Source: CAZADA01 sp964568975
Lineage (GTDB): Bacteria > Pseudomonadota > Alphaproteobacteria > Caulobacterales > Maricaulaceae
DNA: 64,000 nucleotides
Reading direction: 5' to 3'
Assembly (NCBI GenBank): GCA_964568975.1
Contig: CAZMSO010000005.1
Coordinates: 1 to 64,000, forward strand
The notes beneath the pieces were generated by a model. That model searched no databases. It was given only the letters and a program-made list of their open reading frames with translations, and was not told the DNA's origin. Below, piece after piece: positions 6,976-16,741 of the stretch (within the stretch, counting starts at the first letter, position 1; each line of letters begins with the position of its first letter). Both the position numbers and the translations under genes were made by a program.

Positions 6976-9096
6976 TCAAAACTGCGCGCGGAAGCCGGCC
7001 GTAATCGCGCGATCCTCGCCCGGGAAAAAGCGCTGATTGCCAAAGGCGAAATCCGCGCGCTCAGCGTAATCGCGATTGGCGAGATTGCGCACGATGACAA
7101 AGCTGCGCAGATCCGGCGTCACATCCCAGGCGAAGCGCAGGTTAAGCAGATTGTGGCCGTCATAACTCTGGGTGTTGGCCTCATTGGTGAAGTATTCGCC
7201 CACATAGACCCATGCGAGCTCCAGCTCGAACGGCCGCGGCGTCCAGAGCGCCCGCGCGTTCGCGAGCCAGCGCGGCGCGGTGTCGACGTCATTGCCGCTG
7301 ACAATGCTGTTCGCGGGCCGGTCGAACCGGTAAGTGTGGCGGGCATAAGTGGCTGAGCCGCCGGCCGACAGCGTGTCCGTCAGCGCGTAATCAAGCGCGG
7401 TCTCCACGCCGACATGGCGGGTGCGGCCGTCCACGACATTGAAACCGTCGGCGTCGCGGAAAAAGAAATTGCGCTTATCCATGGCGAAGGCGACCGCATC
7501 GAAGGCGAACGGGCGGCCGAGCGCGCGGGCCTCGCCCCGCCAGCCCAACTCCACGCTGTCGATCACTTCAGGATCGGCGGCGGCGGGGTCTTGGTTGGTT
7601 TGCACGCGGTAGAGATCGGTGGTCTGGGGCGCGCGGGCGCCGCGGGCGTAGCGCAGGAACACCGTCTGGCCGTTGTCGAGCCGCCGGAGCAAGGCGAGCT
7701 TCGGCGTGGCGGTGACGAAGGTGTCGACGCGGTCGTCAGGGCGGCGGAAGCGGCCGAAATCGCCTGTGACTTCAGTATCATAGTCAAAGCGCGTCACCTC
7801 CACCCGCAAACCCGCCTCGACGAGCCAGCGGGGGCTGAGCGCGACCTCCGCCTCGCCATAAAGCGCGCCGGTCTGAGCGAGGATGGCGTAGTCATAGTGG
7901 AGGCCCTGCAGGAAATCATCGGCAAGAAAGGGCGCAAGCTCAAGCTCTTCGGGCGTCTGAGGCTGGAACTCCTGGAGATAACCGCGCGTGAACTCCACGT
8001 CCGCGCCCACCGTCGCCTCCACCCGCGCGCTCGGCGTGAAGTAGTAAGTCGACAACGCGCCCACACTCCACTGGCCGTTGTCCTCCACGCCTTGGGAGGG
8101 CAGAAAATGCTGCAGGAACTCCATCTCCGTCCAGCGCACGAAGGGCGTGAGCGCGAACTCCCCGCCCTCGCCCACGTCAAAGCTCACCCGCGATTGCAAC
8201 CGCGCCGTCTTCGCGTCGCGATAGGCTTGGGGGAAGTCGTTGACGCGCGAGGCGGCGCTGTCGCGGAAGATCTCATCACCTTGGGCGAAGCCGGCTGTCT
8301 CCTGATTGAGATTGGTGAAGGCGGCCGTCGTCACCGCCGACCAGCCGGCGCCGTCTATGTCCCAACGGGCGAGGACCTTTTGCTGATCGACGCCGGCCGG
8401 CTCGCGGAAGCTGTTGTCGTTGAGAATGTCGACGCCGAGCAAAAACCCTTGGGCGTCGCCCCGCGCCGAGCCAATGACTTGGGCCTTAGTGCGCTGGAAG
8501 GTGTTGAGCGAGGCCTCCACATTCAGCCCGGTGCGCGCCGGCGCAGGCGTGAGCACATTGATCAGCCCATGCACGGCGTTGGACCCGTAAAGCGTTGAGC
8601 CCGGACCGCGCACCACTTCCAAGCCACCCGCCAATTCGCTCGCGGATTCAAAGAGGCCGTTGACGTTCGCAAAGCCGGCTGAGCGCAGCGGCACCCCATC
8701 TTGAAGAAACAAGAACGAGCCCGCCCCCGCGCCGGCCGTCAGCACGGGCGAGCGGATGGCCGTGAGGTGCTCCTGGCCCGAGCCGCGGTGAATGTTCACC
8801 CCGGGCAGACGGTTGAGGGCCTCTTGGATGTGATCGGCGTCAATGCGCGTGAGCGACTCCGCGGAAAGGACCGCTGTGGCGCCGGCTTGCCTCAAATAGT
8901 CCGCAGCCCGCCGTTCGCCCGTGACGACCACCCTGGGCGCCGCCTCCAAGGCCGGCGGTTCTTGCGCGACGGCCGCGTCCGGCAGGCCTCGCGCCGCCAC
9001 AGCGACCGCCACGCCAAGCACACCGGCCGCCACCACGCGGGTTTTGGCGACACAGCGGGCTCTGTCACCAACGCCGCGCCCGACACGCCTGCACAT
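6976..9096 (-). CDS. TonB-dependent outer-membrane receptor
   Basis: This 706-residue protein has a signal peptide (hydrophobic VVAAGVLGVAVAVAARG, about residues 21-37, ending near AVAQE). An N-terminal plug domain follows, starting RVVVTGERRAADYLRQAGA, with LTRIDADHIQEALNRLPGVN, DGVPLRSAGFANVNGLFE and VVRGPGSTLYGSNAVHGLIN. The rest is a beta-barrel of about 550 residues ending in a terminal Phe (GFRAQF), as required for BAM assembly. It would import a bound ligand (siderophore, vitamin or oligomer) using a TonB system such as the one at 38073-42930. No substrate-specific neighbour is present, so the ligand is unknown. Confidence 0.92.
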   Translation of the reverse strand: MCRRVGRGVGDRARCVAKTRVVAAGVLGVAVAVAARGLPDAAVAQEPPALEAAPRVVVTGERRAADYLRQAGATAVLSAESLTRIDADHIQEALNRLPGVNIHRGSGQEHLTAIRSPVLTAGAGAGSFLFLQDGVPLRSAGFANVNGLFESASELAGGLEVVRGPGSTLYGSNAVHGLINVLTPAPARTGLNVEASLNTFQRTKAQVIGSARGDAQGFLLGVDILNDNSFREPAGVDQQKVLARWDIDGAGWSAVTTAAFTNLNQETAGFAQGDEIFRDSAASRVNDFPQAYRDAKTARLQSRVSFDVGEGGEFALTPFVRWTEMEFLQHFLPSQGVEDNGQWSVGALSTYYFTPSARVEATVGADVEFTRGYLQEFQPQTPEELELAPFLADDFLQGLHYDYAILAQTGALYGEAEVALSPRWLVEAGLRVEVTRFDYDTEVTGDFGRFRRPDDRVDTFVTATPKLALLRRLDNGQTVFLRYARGARAPQTTDLYRVQTNQDPAAADPEVIDSVELGWRGEARALGRPFAFDAVAFAMDKRNFFFRDADGFNVVDGRTRHVGVETALDYALTDTLSAGGSATYARHTYRFDRPANSIVSGNDVDTAPRWLANARALWTPRPFELELAWVYVGEYFTNEANTQSYDGHNLLNLRFAWDVTPDLRSFVIVRNLANRDYAERADFAFGNQRFFPGEDRAITAGFRAQF

Positions 9097-9119
9097 CGCC
9101 TTCTCCCGCCCCGCAACTC

Positions 9120-9593
9120 TTACCCGCCGGCGCCGTCATCCTCTTCGCCCGGCCACACAACCACGCGCTCTTCGAAATCGAGGCCAGCCGCCTCGGCGTC
9201 GGCCTCCCCAATCACGCGGCCGCGCACGGACATGCCCGCCTCATGAACCGTCTCACGTGAACCAGAGACGAGGTGATGCCACCACGGCAAATCCTCGCCC
9301 CGCGCCACAAGACGATAGGCGCACGTGCGCGGCATCCAATCTAAGGCGTCGACGGTGTCCGGCGTCAGCGTCACGCAGTCGGGCACGCGATCCGCGCGGC
9401 GGGCGTAATCGGAGCATCGGCACGCGCGCACATCAAGCAGACGACACGCCACGTCCGTATCGACCACAGCGCCGGTGTCGTCGTCCCGCAGGCGCACCAC
9501 GCAGCATTTGCCGCAACCGTCGCACAGCGCCTCCCACTCATCGCGGGAGAGGTCACGGAGGCGCTTCTCGCGCCAGAACGCCGGCTCCGTCAT
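9120..9593 (-). CDS. YcgN/YkgJ-family Cys-cluster protein (UPF0260)
   Basis: This 157-residue protein starts MTEPAFWREKRLRDLSRDEW and carries the family's cysteine set: CDGCGKCC, CRLLDVRACRCSDY, DCVTLT and RTCAYR, ending in the PWWHHLVSG and ETVHEAGMSVRG blocks. This matches the UPF0260/YcgN family, a probable metal-binding protein of unknown function. Two adjacent ATGs (9596, 9593) follow AGGCGG; the second has better spacing. A longer reading back to 9770 would run into the divergent PBP gene and is rejected. Only 91 bp separate the two divergent starts. Confidence 0.87.
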   Translation of the reverse strand: MTEPAFWREKRLRDLSRDEWEALCDGCGKCCVVRLRDDDTGAVVDTDVACRLLDVRACRCSDYARRADRVPDCVTLTPDTVDALDWMPRTCAYRLVARGEDLPWWHHLVSGSRETVHEAGMSVRGRVIGEADAEAAGLDFEERVVVWPGEEDDGAGG

Positions 9594-9684
9594 CATGCCG
9601 CCTGGATTACGCGGCTTGTGTGCACTGGCGCAATCGCGCATCTGTCCGGTATGGCAACACCTGGTCGCGCCCCACACCATTACG

Positions 9685-11670
9685 ATGTCTGACACGTTCG
9701 GCGTTTCTTCCGACACTCCTCCGCCGTCAGGCCGCGGCCCGCGCCTGCGCGCAACCCGCGCCATGGTCATGGCGGTGGCGGGGCTTGTGGCCGTCGTCGC
9801 CGCGGCGGTGATTGGGGCGTATTTGTATTTCTTTCACGACATGCCGCGCATTCCGCCCAACACTGAGCTTTGGCGCATTAAACGCGAGACCAGCGTCACG
9901 CTGCTGGACCGCAACGGCGAAACCCTGGCTGTGCGCGGGCCCTATTACGGGGAGGCGGTCGATCCCGGTCGGCTGCCGACATATTTGATTAACGCGTTTA
10001 TCGCGACTGAAGACCGCCGGTTTTGGGAGCATGAAGGCGTCGACAGCCGCGCGTTAATGCGCGCTTTTGTGGCGAATTGGCGCGCCGGGCGCGTCACCCA
10101 GGGCGGCTCCACCATCACGCAGCAATTGGCGAAGGCGCTTTTTCTTACGCCGGAACGTAAGCTGCGCCGCAAAGTCCAAGAGATCTTCCTCGCCCGCCAG
10201 CTCGAACAGCGCCTCGATAAGCCAGAGATCCTCAATCTCTACCTCAACCGCGTGTTCTTGGGCGCGCGCTCCTACGGCGTGGACGCCGCCGCCCGGCGCT
10301 ATTTCGGCAAGTCCGTGCGCGATGTGACGCTGGCGGAGGCGGCCCTGCTGGCGGGTCTGCCGAAGGCGCCGGACCGGCTTGATCCCACGCGCAATCTTGA
10401 GGCTGCGCGCGCCCGCGCTCTGGTTGTTCTCAGCGCCATGGAAGACGCCGGCTTCATCACGCCGGAGCAACGCCAACAAGCGGTCAACAACCCCGCCCAA
10501 CTCGTCCCCACGCCGGAACTCGACGATGAAGCCGGCAGCAATATCGGCTTTGTGTTCGACGCCGCGATGGTGGAGGCCCAGCGCATTCTCTCCCAACGCA
10601 TCGCCAACGTGCCGGACTTGCTGATCCGCACCGCCATCGACGCCGAGATCCAAAACGCGGCGGAAACCGCCATCGCCTCAGTGTTCGAGGAGCCCGAACC
10701 CGACGTCTCCGCCAGTGAAGCGGCCCTTTTGGCCCTGGACCGCGACGGCGGGATCGTGGCCATGGTCGGCGGACGCAATTACGCGCAAAATCGGTTCAAC
10801 CGCGCGCTTGATGCGCGCCGCCAACCCGGCTCGGCCTTCAAGGCCTTCGTCTACGCCGCCGCGCTGGAGGCCGACCGGCAAACAAGTGATCTCTACCCCG
10901 ACGCGCCCGTCGACATTAACGGTTGGAGCCCGCGCAACTACACCGAAGACGGAAGCGGCGACGGCTATTCATATCGCGACATGACGATCCGCGAGGCGTT
11001 CTCGCGCTCCATCAACACGGTCGCCGCGCGCGTGATTGTCGATGTGGGGCCTGAGAATGTCGTCGCCCTGGCGCGGCGTTTTGGGGTGGGCCGGCCCCTT
11101 GACGCGGTGCCCTCCTTAGCGCTTGGGGCGGTGGAGTTGACGCTGAAAGAGATCGTCAGCGCTTACGCGGTCTTTCTCAATGATGGCGAACGCCGGCCGC
11201 CTTATCTCGTCGCGGAGCTGTCGGACAGCCGCGGCGAGGCGATTTATGTCCATCCCCAGCTTGAAGCCGATGTCGTTTACGACGCCGAGCGGGCGCGTCA
11301 AATGCGCGGCCTCTTGCACGCCGTCGTCGCGGGCGATCGCGGCTCGGGCCGGCGCGCCTTAATCGATTGCGCGCAAGTCGCGGGCAAGACCGGCACCACG
11401 AATGAGTTCCGCGACGCCTGGTTCATCGGGTTTTCGCCGCGCTATGTCGCCGGCGTGTGGGTCGGCAATGACGACAACACGCCCTTGCCTCGGGTGACGG
11501 GCGGCTCCGTGCCCGCTGAGATCTGGGCGCGCTTTATGGAAGCCGCCCACGCCGATTGCGACCGCGCCCAGCTCGACCTGCCGCCCTTCATCGCCCGATC
11601 GCCCCGCGCCCGGCGCATGGTGGAGTATTACAACGGGTTGATTTCGGCTTTCGAGCAGATGAGCGACTAA
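9685..11670 (+). CDS. Class A penicillin-binding protein (PBP1A/1B type)
   Basis: This 661-residue bifunctional peptidoglycan synthase has one N-terminal membrane anchor (about residues 27-50). The glycosyltransferase family 51 domain shows the catalytic Glu in ATEDRRFWEHEGVD (Glu109), then VTQGGSTITQQLAK and RKVQEIFLARQLEQ...LNRVFLGARSYGVDAA. The transpeptidase domain has SAFK (Ser383), SIN (442-444) and KTG (568-570). No OB insert or long C-terminal extension is seen, so it is on the short side for PBP1A. The start is ATG 9685, since upstream in-frame sequence is antisense to the YcgN-like gene. It synthesises and cross-links periplasmic peptidoglycan. Confidence 0.93.
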   Translation: MSDTFGVSSDTPPPSGRGPRLRATRAMVMAVAGLVAVVAAAVIGAYLYFFHDMPRIPPNTELWRIKRETSVTLLDRNGETLAVRGPYYGEAVDPGRLPTYLINAFIATEDRRFWEHEGVDSRALMRAFVANWRAGRVTQGGSTITQQLAKALFLTPERKLRRKVQEIFLARQLEQRLDKPEILNLYLNRVFLGARSYGVDAAARRYFGKSVRDVTLAEAALLAGLPKAPDRLDPTRNLEAARARALVVLSAMEDAGFITPEQRQQAVNNPAQLVPTPELDDEAGSNIGFVFDAAMVEAQRILSQRIANVPDLLIRTAIDAEIQNAAETAIASVFEEPEPDVSASEAALLALDRDGGIVAMVGGRNYAQNRFNRALDARRQPGSAFKAFVYAAALEADRQTSDLYPDAPVDINGWSPRNYTEDGSGDGYSYRDMTIREAFSRSINTVAARVIVDVGPENVVALARRFGVGRPLDAVPSLALGAVELTLKEIVSAYAVFLNDGERRPPYLVAELSDSRGEAIYVHPQLEADVVYDAERARQMRGLLHAVVAGDRGSGRRALIDCAQVAGKTGTTNEFRDAWFIGFSPRYVAGVWVGNDDNTPLPRVTGGSVPAEIWARFMEAAHADCDRAQLDLPPFIARSPRARRMVEYYNGLISAFEQMSD

Positions 11671-11749
11671 CGCACGCCCCCACGCCCACGGTTTGTTTAC
11701 GCCCGCCGACAGACACTGGCGGTGAAACGCGGCGGTGGAGGGGCCATCC

Positions 11750-12859
11750 ATGGAGGCCGATGACAGCGGTCTGGGCAAGCTGGTCTCGCTGGCGCGAGCC
11801 CGCTCGCCGGAAGCACGCCGCGCGTTGATCCGCGACATCACGGAGTTGTTCTTGGACCGCGGGGAGTTGCGCGCCGGCCCCGCCCTCGACCATGTCGACG
11901 ACATTCTCACCGCCGCTGTCAGCGAAGCCGACGAGGACACCCGCCGCGACCTCGCCGCGCGGCTCGCCACAAGCGATACTGTGCCCAGCGCCCTCGCCCG
12001 CCAGTTGATGGCTGAGCCGATCGACATCGCCGAACCGCTGTTGATCCATGACAACGGCGTTGACGACGCCGCCTTAGAAGGCGTCGCGCGCCGCGGCGGC
12101 GTGGAGCATGGCCGCCGCCTCGCGCGCCGACCGGGCCTGAGCGCGACAGTCTCTGACGCCCTGATCGCGCGCCGCGATGGCGACACCTTAGTGGCTCTGG
12201 CGAAGAACGAGACCGCCCACCTTTCGCGTCCCGGGTTTGAAGCAATGGTCGACGCCTCCGAAGAGCTGGAGCCCTTGCGCCGTCCCCTCGCGGATCGCGC
12301 TGATATGCCGGCCGATTTGCTCCATGAAATGTATTTTCTCGTCGAGGCCGACCAACGCGCTGCGATCCTTGAACGCACCGCCGACATCGGGGAAGACGAG
12401 GCCAAAGCCGCGTTCGACGCCGCCCGCGACCGCCTTTACCGGTTGATGGACGCCCGCCCGCCGGATTACGCCGACGCTGTCAAATTCCTCGAAGCACGGC
12501 TGGTGCGCGGCGCAGTGACGCCGCAGCTCCTGCTTCACTTGCTTGAAGAAGGCCGTCGGACGCGGTTTTTCGTATGCTTCGCCCATTTGGCGGGCTTGAG
12601 TTTCGAAGCCGCGAAAAGGGTTTCAGAGAATCCCGCCGCGGCTCCGTTCGCCACGGCGTGCCGCGCCGCCGACATTCCCGCAACACTGTTTGTCGCGCTT
12701 GCGCTCTTCCGCCCGACCCGGTCCCAGCGCGCTGAGGCGGATCCCCAGGTGCTGCAAGACGTCTATGAAAAAGTGCCGGTGGAAACCGCCCAAAGACTGA
12801 TCCGGTTCTGGCGCGTGCGCGAAAGCGCCGACAAACAGGCCGCCTCCCGCGCCGCGTGA
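11750..12859 (+). CDS. DUF2336 domain protein
   Basis: This 369-residue soluble, helix-rich protein resembles the alphaproteobacterial DUF2336 family. Stretches include SLARARSPEARRALIRDITE, LFLDRGELRAGPALDHVDDI and SDTVPSALARQLMAEPIDIA, followed by HEAT-like helical repeats (for example LARRPGLSATVSDALIARRD). ATG 11750 is preceded by GGAGGGG at optimal spacing; the in-frame GTG at 11735 is less likely. The family has no established role. No transmembrane segment or signal peptide is seen. It follows the PBP gene by 79 bp on the same strand and may share its transcript. Confidence 0.8.
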   Translation: MEADDSGLGKLVSLARARSPEARRALIRDITELFLDRGELRAGPALDHVDDILTAAVSEADEDTRRDLAARLATSDTVPSALARQLMAEPIDIAEPLLIHDNGVDDAALEGVARRGGVEHGRRLARRPGLSATVSDALIARRDGDTLVALAKNETAHLSRPGFEAMVDASEELEPLRRPLADRADMPADLLHEMYFLVEADQRAAILERTADIGEDEAKAAFDAARDRLYRLMDARPPDYADAVKFLEARLVRGAVTPQLLLHLLEEGRRTRFFVCFAHLAGLSFEAAKRVSENPAAAPFATACRAADIPATLFVALALFRPTRSQRAEADPQVLQDVYEKVPVETAQRLIRFWRVRESADKQAASRAA

Positions 12860-12874
12860 CCGGACCCACAGCGC

Positions 12875-14179
12875 CTAATTCGCCGGACGCCCCGAGGTCG
12901 GCGCGCCAGAAATCGCGCCAGAAATCGCGCCAGAACCGGCGCCGGCTGACGCCGCCGTCAAGGCGCTGGCGGCGTCCTCGCGCGCCCGCGGCGGGGTGAA
13001 CACCTCCGGTCCATCGCCCTGAGACGTCGCTTGGGCCGCAGCCTGACCATCGCTGGCCAAGTACAGTGTGCGCGAAGGGAAGGCGAAACTCGAGCCCGCA
13101 CCCTCGACAATGTCTTTGATTTTAAGAGCAAGCCGCTCTTTGATTTCAAGCCACTCGCCCCAATTGATAGTTTTTGTGAAGCAATAGAGCATATAGTCAA
13201 TCGATGAGTCATTAAATTTGTCAACACGGACAAAGGTGGAGACATCAGCCGGGCTCGCAAAGTCACCGGACGTTTCAATATAGTCCATAAGCTGGTCACG
13301 AATAGCCCGCAATTGTTCGACTGAGGTTCCGTACTCCACACCAATGATCCAGTAGATACGCCGGTGACTCATCCGCGAGAAATTCGTCAATGGGTTATCG
13401 GATAAATGGGCGTTCGGCACATACACAGGGCCCTTGTCGAAACGGCGCACATGAGTGGAGCGAAAACCGATCCGCTCCACCGTTCCCTCCACCACCCCAT
13501 CGACTTTAATCCAATCGCCGGCTTCGAAGCGACGCTCTGATAAAATCAGCAAACCGGCGATCAAATTCTTGAAGAGGTCTTGGGCGCCCAGCGCGACCGC
13601 GACGCCGAAAATACCCAAGCTCGCGAGGATCGGGCCCACGGGAATGCCCCAATCCTCTAAGATCGCGGCCGCGCCGACAAACAGCAGGAAGGTCTTCACC
13701 GCGCGGCGCAACCAATCCAAAAGCGTGCGCGACAGCAGTCGGCGCAGGCCCGCCGCGCCGTCCACCAGCGGGTCGACCACGCGGATCAGCATCCAAAACA
13801 CCAAGACCGCCGTCGCCGTCGTCAAAGCGTTGTCGGCCACGCCAGCGATGGCGACGCCGTCTGCCGCCGCCGCGCCGCCCAAACCAAGCTCATGGACGGC
13901 GATGAACGCCGCCAGCAGCACCGGCACATAAGTGAGCGGCACGCCCACAGCGTCGAGCACTTGGTCGACCACTTCAGCCTTGCGATTGACCGCCAAGGCG
14001 CGCAGACGCGCAAGCGCCCACATCGCCAGGCCGCGCCGAAACGCCACGCCGGCTGCAATCACCAGCGCCGCGATCGCCACTTGGCCAAGCGTCACGCCCC
14101 AGGCGGAAAACTCCCAGACATCACGAAAAGACGCCAGAAACGCGCCCCAGCCATCCACCATCGAACTGAGCCGCGTCAT
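12875..14179 (-). CDS. MscS-family small-conductance mechanosensitive channel
   Basis: This 434-residue membrane protein has several N-terminal hydrophobic segments and the MscS pore/beta signature ILASLGIFGVAVALGAQDLF, KNLIAGLLILSERRFEAGDW, IKVDGVVEGTVERIGFRSTH and VYVPNAHLSDNPLTNFSRM. It would open on membrane tension to release solutes. The C-terminal tail is low-complexity: SGAGSGAISGAISGAPTSG is encoded by 12-bp tandem units at 12908-12943. Its ATG at 14179 overlaps the prfC stop (ATGA), so it is the second gene of a two-gene unit. Confidence 0.9.
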   Translation of the reverse strand: MTRLSSMVDGWGAFLASFRDVWEFSAWGVTLGQVAIAALVIAAGVAFRRGLAMWALARLRALAVNRKAEVVDQVLDAVGVPLTYVPVLLAAFIAVHELGLGGAAAADGVAIAGVADNALTTATAVLVFWMLIRVVDPLVDGAAGLRRLLSRTLLDWLRRAVKTFLLFVGAAAILEDWGIPVGPILASLGIFGVAVALGAQDLFKNLIAGLLILSERRFEAGDWIKVDGVVEGTVERIGFRSTHVRRFDKGPVYVPNAHLSDNPLTNFSRMSHRRIYWIIGVEYGTSVEQLRAIRDQLMDYIETSGDFASPADVSTFVRVDKFNDSSIDYMLYCFTKTINWGEWLEIKERLALKIKDIVEGAGSSFAFPSRTLYLASDGQAAAQATSQGDGPEVFTPPRAREDAASALTAASAGAGSGAISGAISGAPTSGRPAN

Positions 14180-15786
14180 GTCTCGCGCTCCTTCGTCGCC
14201 AGCAGGCGCACGTCAGGGTGCTTCTCCGCGGCGTAGGACACCTCCCACGGGCTCTTCGCCAAAAACACAAGCGCGTCGTCGACATCGCGCGCCATTTGAC
14301 CGCGATGCTTGCCCGCGAACGCCTCCAGGGCGGCCGGGTCATCCGCCGCCAGCCAGCGGGCCAACGCGTAAGGCGGCGTTTCAAACACGGTCTCAAGGCC
14401 ATACTCAGCCTTGAGCCGCTCGGCCATCACCTCAAACTGCAGCACGCCCACCGCACCGACAATCATGTCGGCGCCAATCTCAGGGCGGAAGACTTGCGTC
14501 ACGCCCTCCTCAGCTAAGCTTTCCAGCGCTTTGCGCAAATGCTTGGCCTTAAGCGGATCCGCCACCCGCGCCCGCCGCAGCAGCTCCGGCGCGAAGTTCG
14601 GAATGCCGGAAAACCGCCGCCGGCCCGTTTCACTTAAGGAGTCGCCCACGCGCAGCACGCCGTGATTGGGCACGCCAATGACGTCGCCCGCAAACGCTTC
14701 ATCCGCGATTTCGCGGTCTTGGGCGAAGAACAGGATTGGCGAACTCACCGTGATCGACTTCGCAGAGCCTGCCGCTTTCAGCTTCATGCCGCGGCGAAAG
14801 CGTCCCGACGCCAAGCGAAGAAACGCCACGCGATCGCGATGATTAGGGTCCATGTTCGCTTGAACTTTAAAGATGAAGCCCGACACCTCCTGATCTTGAG
14901 GTTCCGCGTCGCCAGTCTTAGACGGCCCCGGCGCCACAGCCGCCAAGCCGTCGAGCAATTCGCGCACGCCGAAAAACCGCAGCGCCGAGCCGAAATACAC
15001 CGGCGTCAAATGCCCTTCGCGATAGCTTTGCAGGTCAAACGCCGCGTACCCGTCGCGCGCCAAAGCCGCCTCGTCGCGCAGGGTGTCTAACTCCTCGTCG
15101 TCGAGCATCTCCACAATGGCGTTGCCATCAAGGCGCGCGCGCTCAGCCGGCGCGGCGACATCCACCGCCTCGTCCGCCATGACCCGGCGATAAGCGATGA
15201 ACTCCTCGCTGTCGGCCTCCAAAACGCCTTTGAAACGCGACCCTGAGCCGGCGGGCCATTGGCGCGGCGCAGCATCCAGCGCGAGCTTGTCTTGGATCTC
15301 ATCAAGCAACGCGAACGGATCTTGCGCCTCGCGGTCCATTTTGTTGATGAACGTCGTGATCGGGATGTCACGCAGGCGGCAGACCTCAAACAGCTTGAGC
15401 GTCTGAGGCTCAATGCCTTTGGCGGCGTCGAGCACCATGATGGCGCTGTCCGCCGCCGTCAGCGTGCGGTAGGTGTCCTCAGAAAAGTCTTCATGGCCCG
15501 GCGTGTCGAGCAAATTGAAGATCAAATCCCGATACTCAAACGTCATCACCGACGCCGACACCGAGATCCCCCGATCGCGCTCAATCTTCATCCAGTCTGA
15601 TTGAGTCCGCCGCCGTTCGCCGCGCGCGCGCACGGCTCCGGCCAAGCGAATTGCGCCCGCCGCTAAGAGCAGGTTCTCCGTCAATGTCGTCTTGCCCGCG
15701 TCGGGGTGGGAGATAATCGCAAACGTCCGTCTGCGACCCGCCTCCTCGCGCAGGGCGTCCTGGGCGTCGGCCATTCTGTCCGCCAT
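14176..15786 (-). CDS. prfC: Peptide chain release factor 3 (RF3)
   Basis: This GTPase of about 536 residues recycles RF1/RF2 from the ribosome after termination. G1 is ISHPDAGKTTLTENLLL, the RF3-specific QSDWMKIERDRGISVSASVM covers the switch I/G2 region, G3 is NLLDTPGHEDFSEDTYRTL and G4 is TTFINKMDREAQDPFALLD. The C-terminal half keeps RF3 features such as GVLQFEVMAERLKAEYGLE. The length matches the family (about 530). I take ATG 15786; the preceding GTG 15789 and ATG 15774 are alternatives. It is translationally coupled to the MscS gene downstream. Confidence 0.96.
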   Translation of the reverse strand: MADRMADAQDALREEAGRRRTFAIISHPDAGKTTLTENLLLAAGAIRLAGAVRARGERRRTQSDWMKIERDRGISVSASVMTFEYRDLIFNLLDTPGHEDFSEDTYRTLTAADSAIMVLDAAKGIEPQTLKLFEVCRLRDIPITTFINKMDREAQDPFALLDEIQDKLALDAAPRQWPAGSGSRFKGVLEADSEEFIAYRRVMADEAVDVAAPAERARLDGNAIVEMLDDEELDTLRDEAALARDGYAAFDLQSYREGHLTPVYFGSALRFFGVRELLDGLAAVAPGPSKTGDAEPQDQEVSGFIFKVQANMDPNHRDRVAFLRLASGRFRRGMKLKAAGSAKSITVSSPILFFAQDREIADEAFAGDVIGVPNHGVLRVGDSLSETGRRRFSGIPNFAPELLRRARVADPLKAKHLRKALESLAEEGVTQVFRPEIGADMIVGAVGVLQFEVMAERLKAEYGLETVFETPPYALARWLAADDPAALEAFAGKHRGQMARDVDDALVFLAKSPWEVSYAAEKHPDVRLLATKERET

Positions 15787-15836
15787 CACTCACAGCGTCA
15801 TCGGACGCCGGGGGCGCTCTGCGCCACAACGTTGAC

Positions 15837-16226
15837 TTAAGCGGGCTTCGACCAGACCGCCAGTTCCGCCGCTGCGAACGACAAGCACCCGTCTTTCTGC
15901 AAACGCGTTAAATGCGCCATCACGGTGTCGGGCACTGTGGTGAACCGAAGGTAAACATGACTGGCGTCGCGTGCGTCTTTGCGCAACAGAGCCGCCGCGC
16001 CATTCGCGCCCACGCACAACGCCGCCAACGCGCCCAGCGCCACGGCCCGCTCGGGATGGGTAGACGGCAAGCGGGGATACGCGAATACGGCATGCTGAAA
16101 CAGCGAGCGCATCCCGTCCACGCTGATCTCGCGCGCCTCCTGCGCGGTGAGCGGCGCAGGCGAGGCGTCCAAGGTCTGGGCCGGATCCCCCAGGTCCAAA
16201 ATGACGTGGTTGAACAAGAACTGCAT
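15837..16226 (-). CDS. Small conserved-looking protein of unknown function
   Basis: This 129-residue protein begins MQFLFNHVILDLGDPAQTLD and contains ISVDGMRSLFQHAVFAYPR and PDTVMAHLTRLQKDGCLSFA. It is soluble, without signal peptide or membrane segment. I do not recognise the family. ATG 16226 is chosen because residues upstream in the same frame have composition typical of a shadow frame (Arg/Trp-rich); the Shine-Dalgarno is weak. It lies 122 bp downstream of the DUF1491 gene and 47 bp before prfC on the same strand. Confidence 0.6.
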   Translation of the reverse strand: MQFLFNHVILDLGDPAQTLDASPAPLTAQEAREISVDGMRSLFQHAVFAYPRLPSTHPERAVALGALAALCVGANGAAALLRKDARDASHVYLRFTTVPDTVMAHLTRLQKDGCLSFAAAELAVWSKPA

Positions 16227-16347
16227 CGCCGCCGCACGCCCGTAAGACGCCTGTCGCCAGGACGACCATCGAAAGCTCAGCGTGGCGCCGCGAGGTGAAA
16301 TCCGCGCCACGGCGCGACGCGGCACGGCCAAAGACCAAATCAAGCGC

Positions 16348-16668
16348 TTAAACCAAGAACGCGCGTCCCGCCCGGTCCTCAATCTCCACCACCCAAGCGT
16401 CGGCGTCGATCGCCCGCTGGCGCGCCAAATACGCATCCGCATCCGGTTCAACCACGGGAGCCGCCCCCAAGGGCTCCATCCACACACGGTCCCCGCCCGG
16501 TCCCGTCGCGGGCGCATAGACCCGCGCACGGCCATCCAAAAGCGTCACTTTCACGAGCACCACCCCCGCGTCGTCATCGCCGCGAGCCACCACCGCCGCA
16601 AACGCGCCCCCGGCTTGGGCGCGACGCAGCAACGCATCGACATAAACGCGCGCGCGCAACGCACTCAC
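16348..16668 (-). CDS. DUF1491 family protein
   Basis: This 106-residue protein matches the DUF1491 family typical of alphaproteobacteria: ALRARVYVDALLRRAQAGGA, FAAVVARGDDDAGVVLVKV, VWMEPLGAAPVVEPDADAYL and WVVEIEDRAGRAFLV. The start is GTG 16668, preceded by GGGAGG about 7 bases upstream. No function has been established for the family. It shares the strand with the unknown 129-residue gene and prfC and may be the first gene of that group. Confidence 0.85.
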   Translation of the reverse strand: MSALRARVYVDALLRRAQAGGAFAAVVARGDDDAGVVLVKVTLLDGRARVYAPATGPGGDRVWMEPLGAAPVVEPDADAYLARQRAIDADAWVVEIEDRAGRAFLV

Positions 16669-16741
16669 AAGCGCCTCCCTTGGCGTGAGGGCAACCTCCA
16701 GCGATTAGGGTTTGAGGTCAAACGGCAAGGCTCGATCCCCC

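Noticed and set aside
9475..9684. Upstream extension of the PBP reading frame
   Set aside because: The extra 70 codons are antisense to the YcgN-like Cys-cluster gene and have shadow composition; ATG 9685 precedes the membrane anchor as expected.
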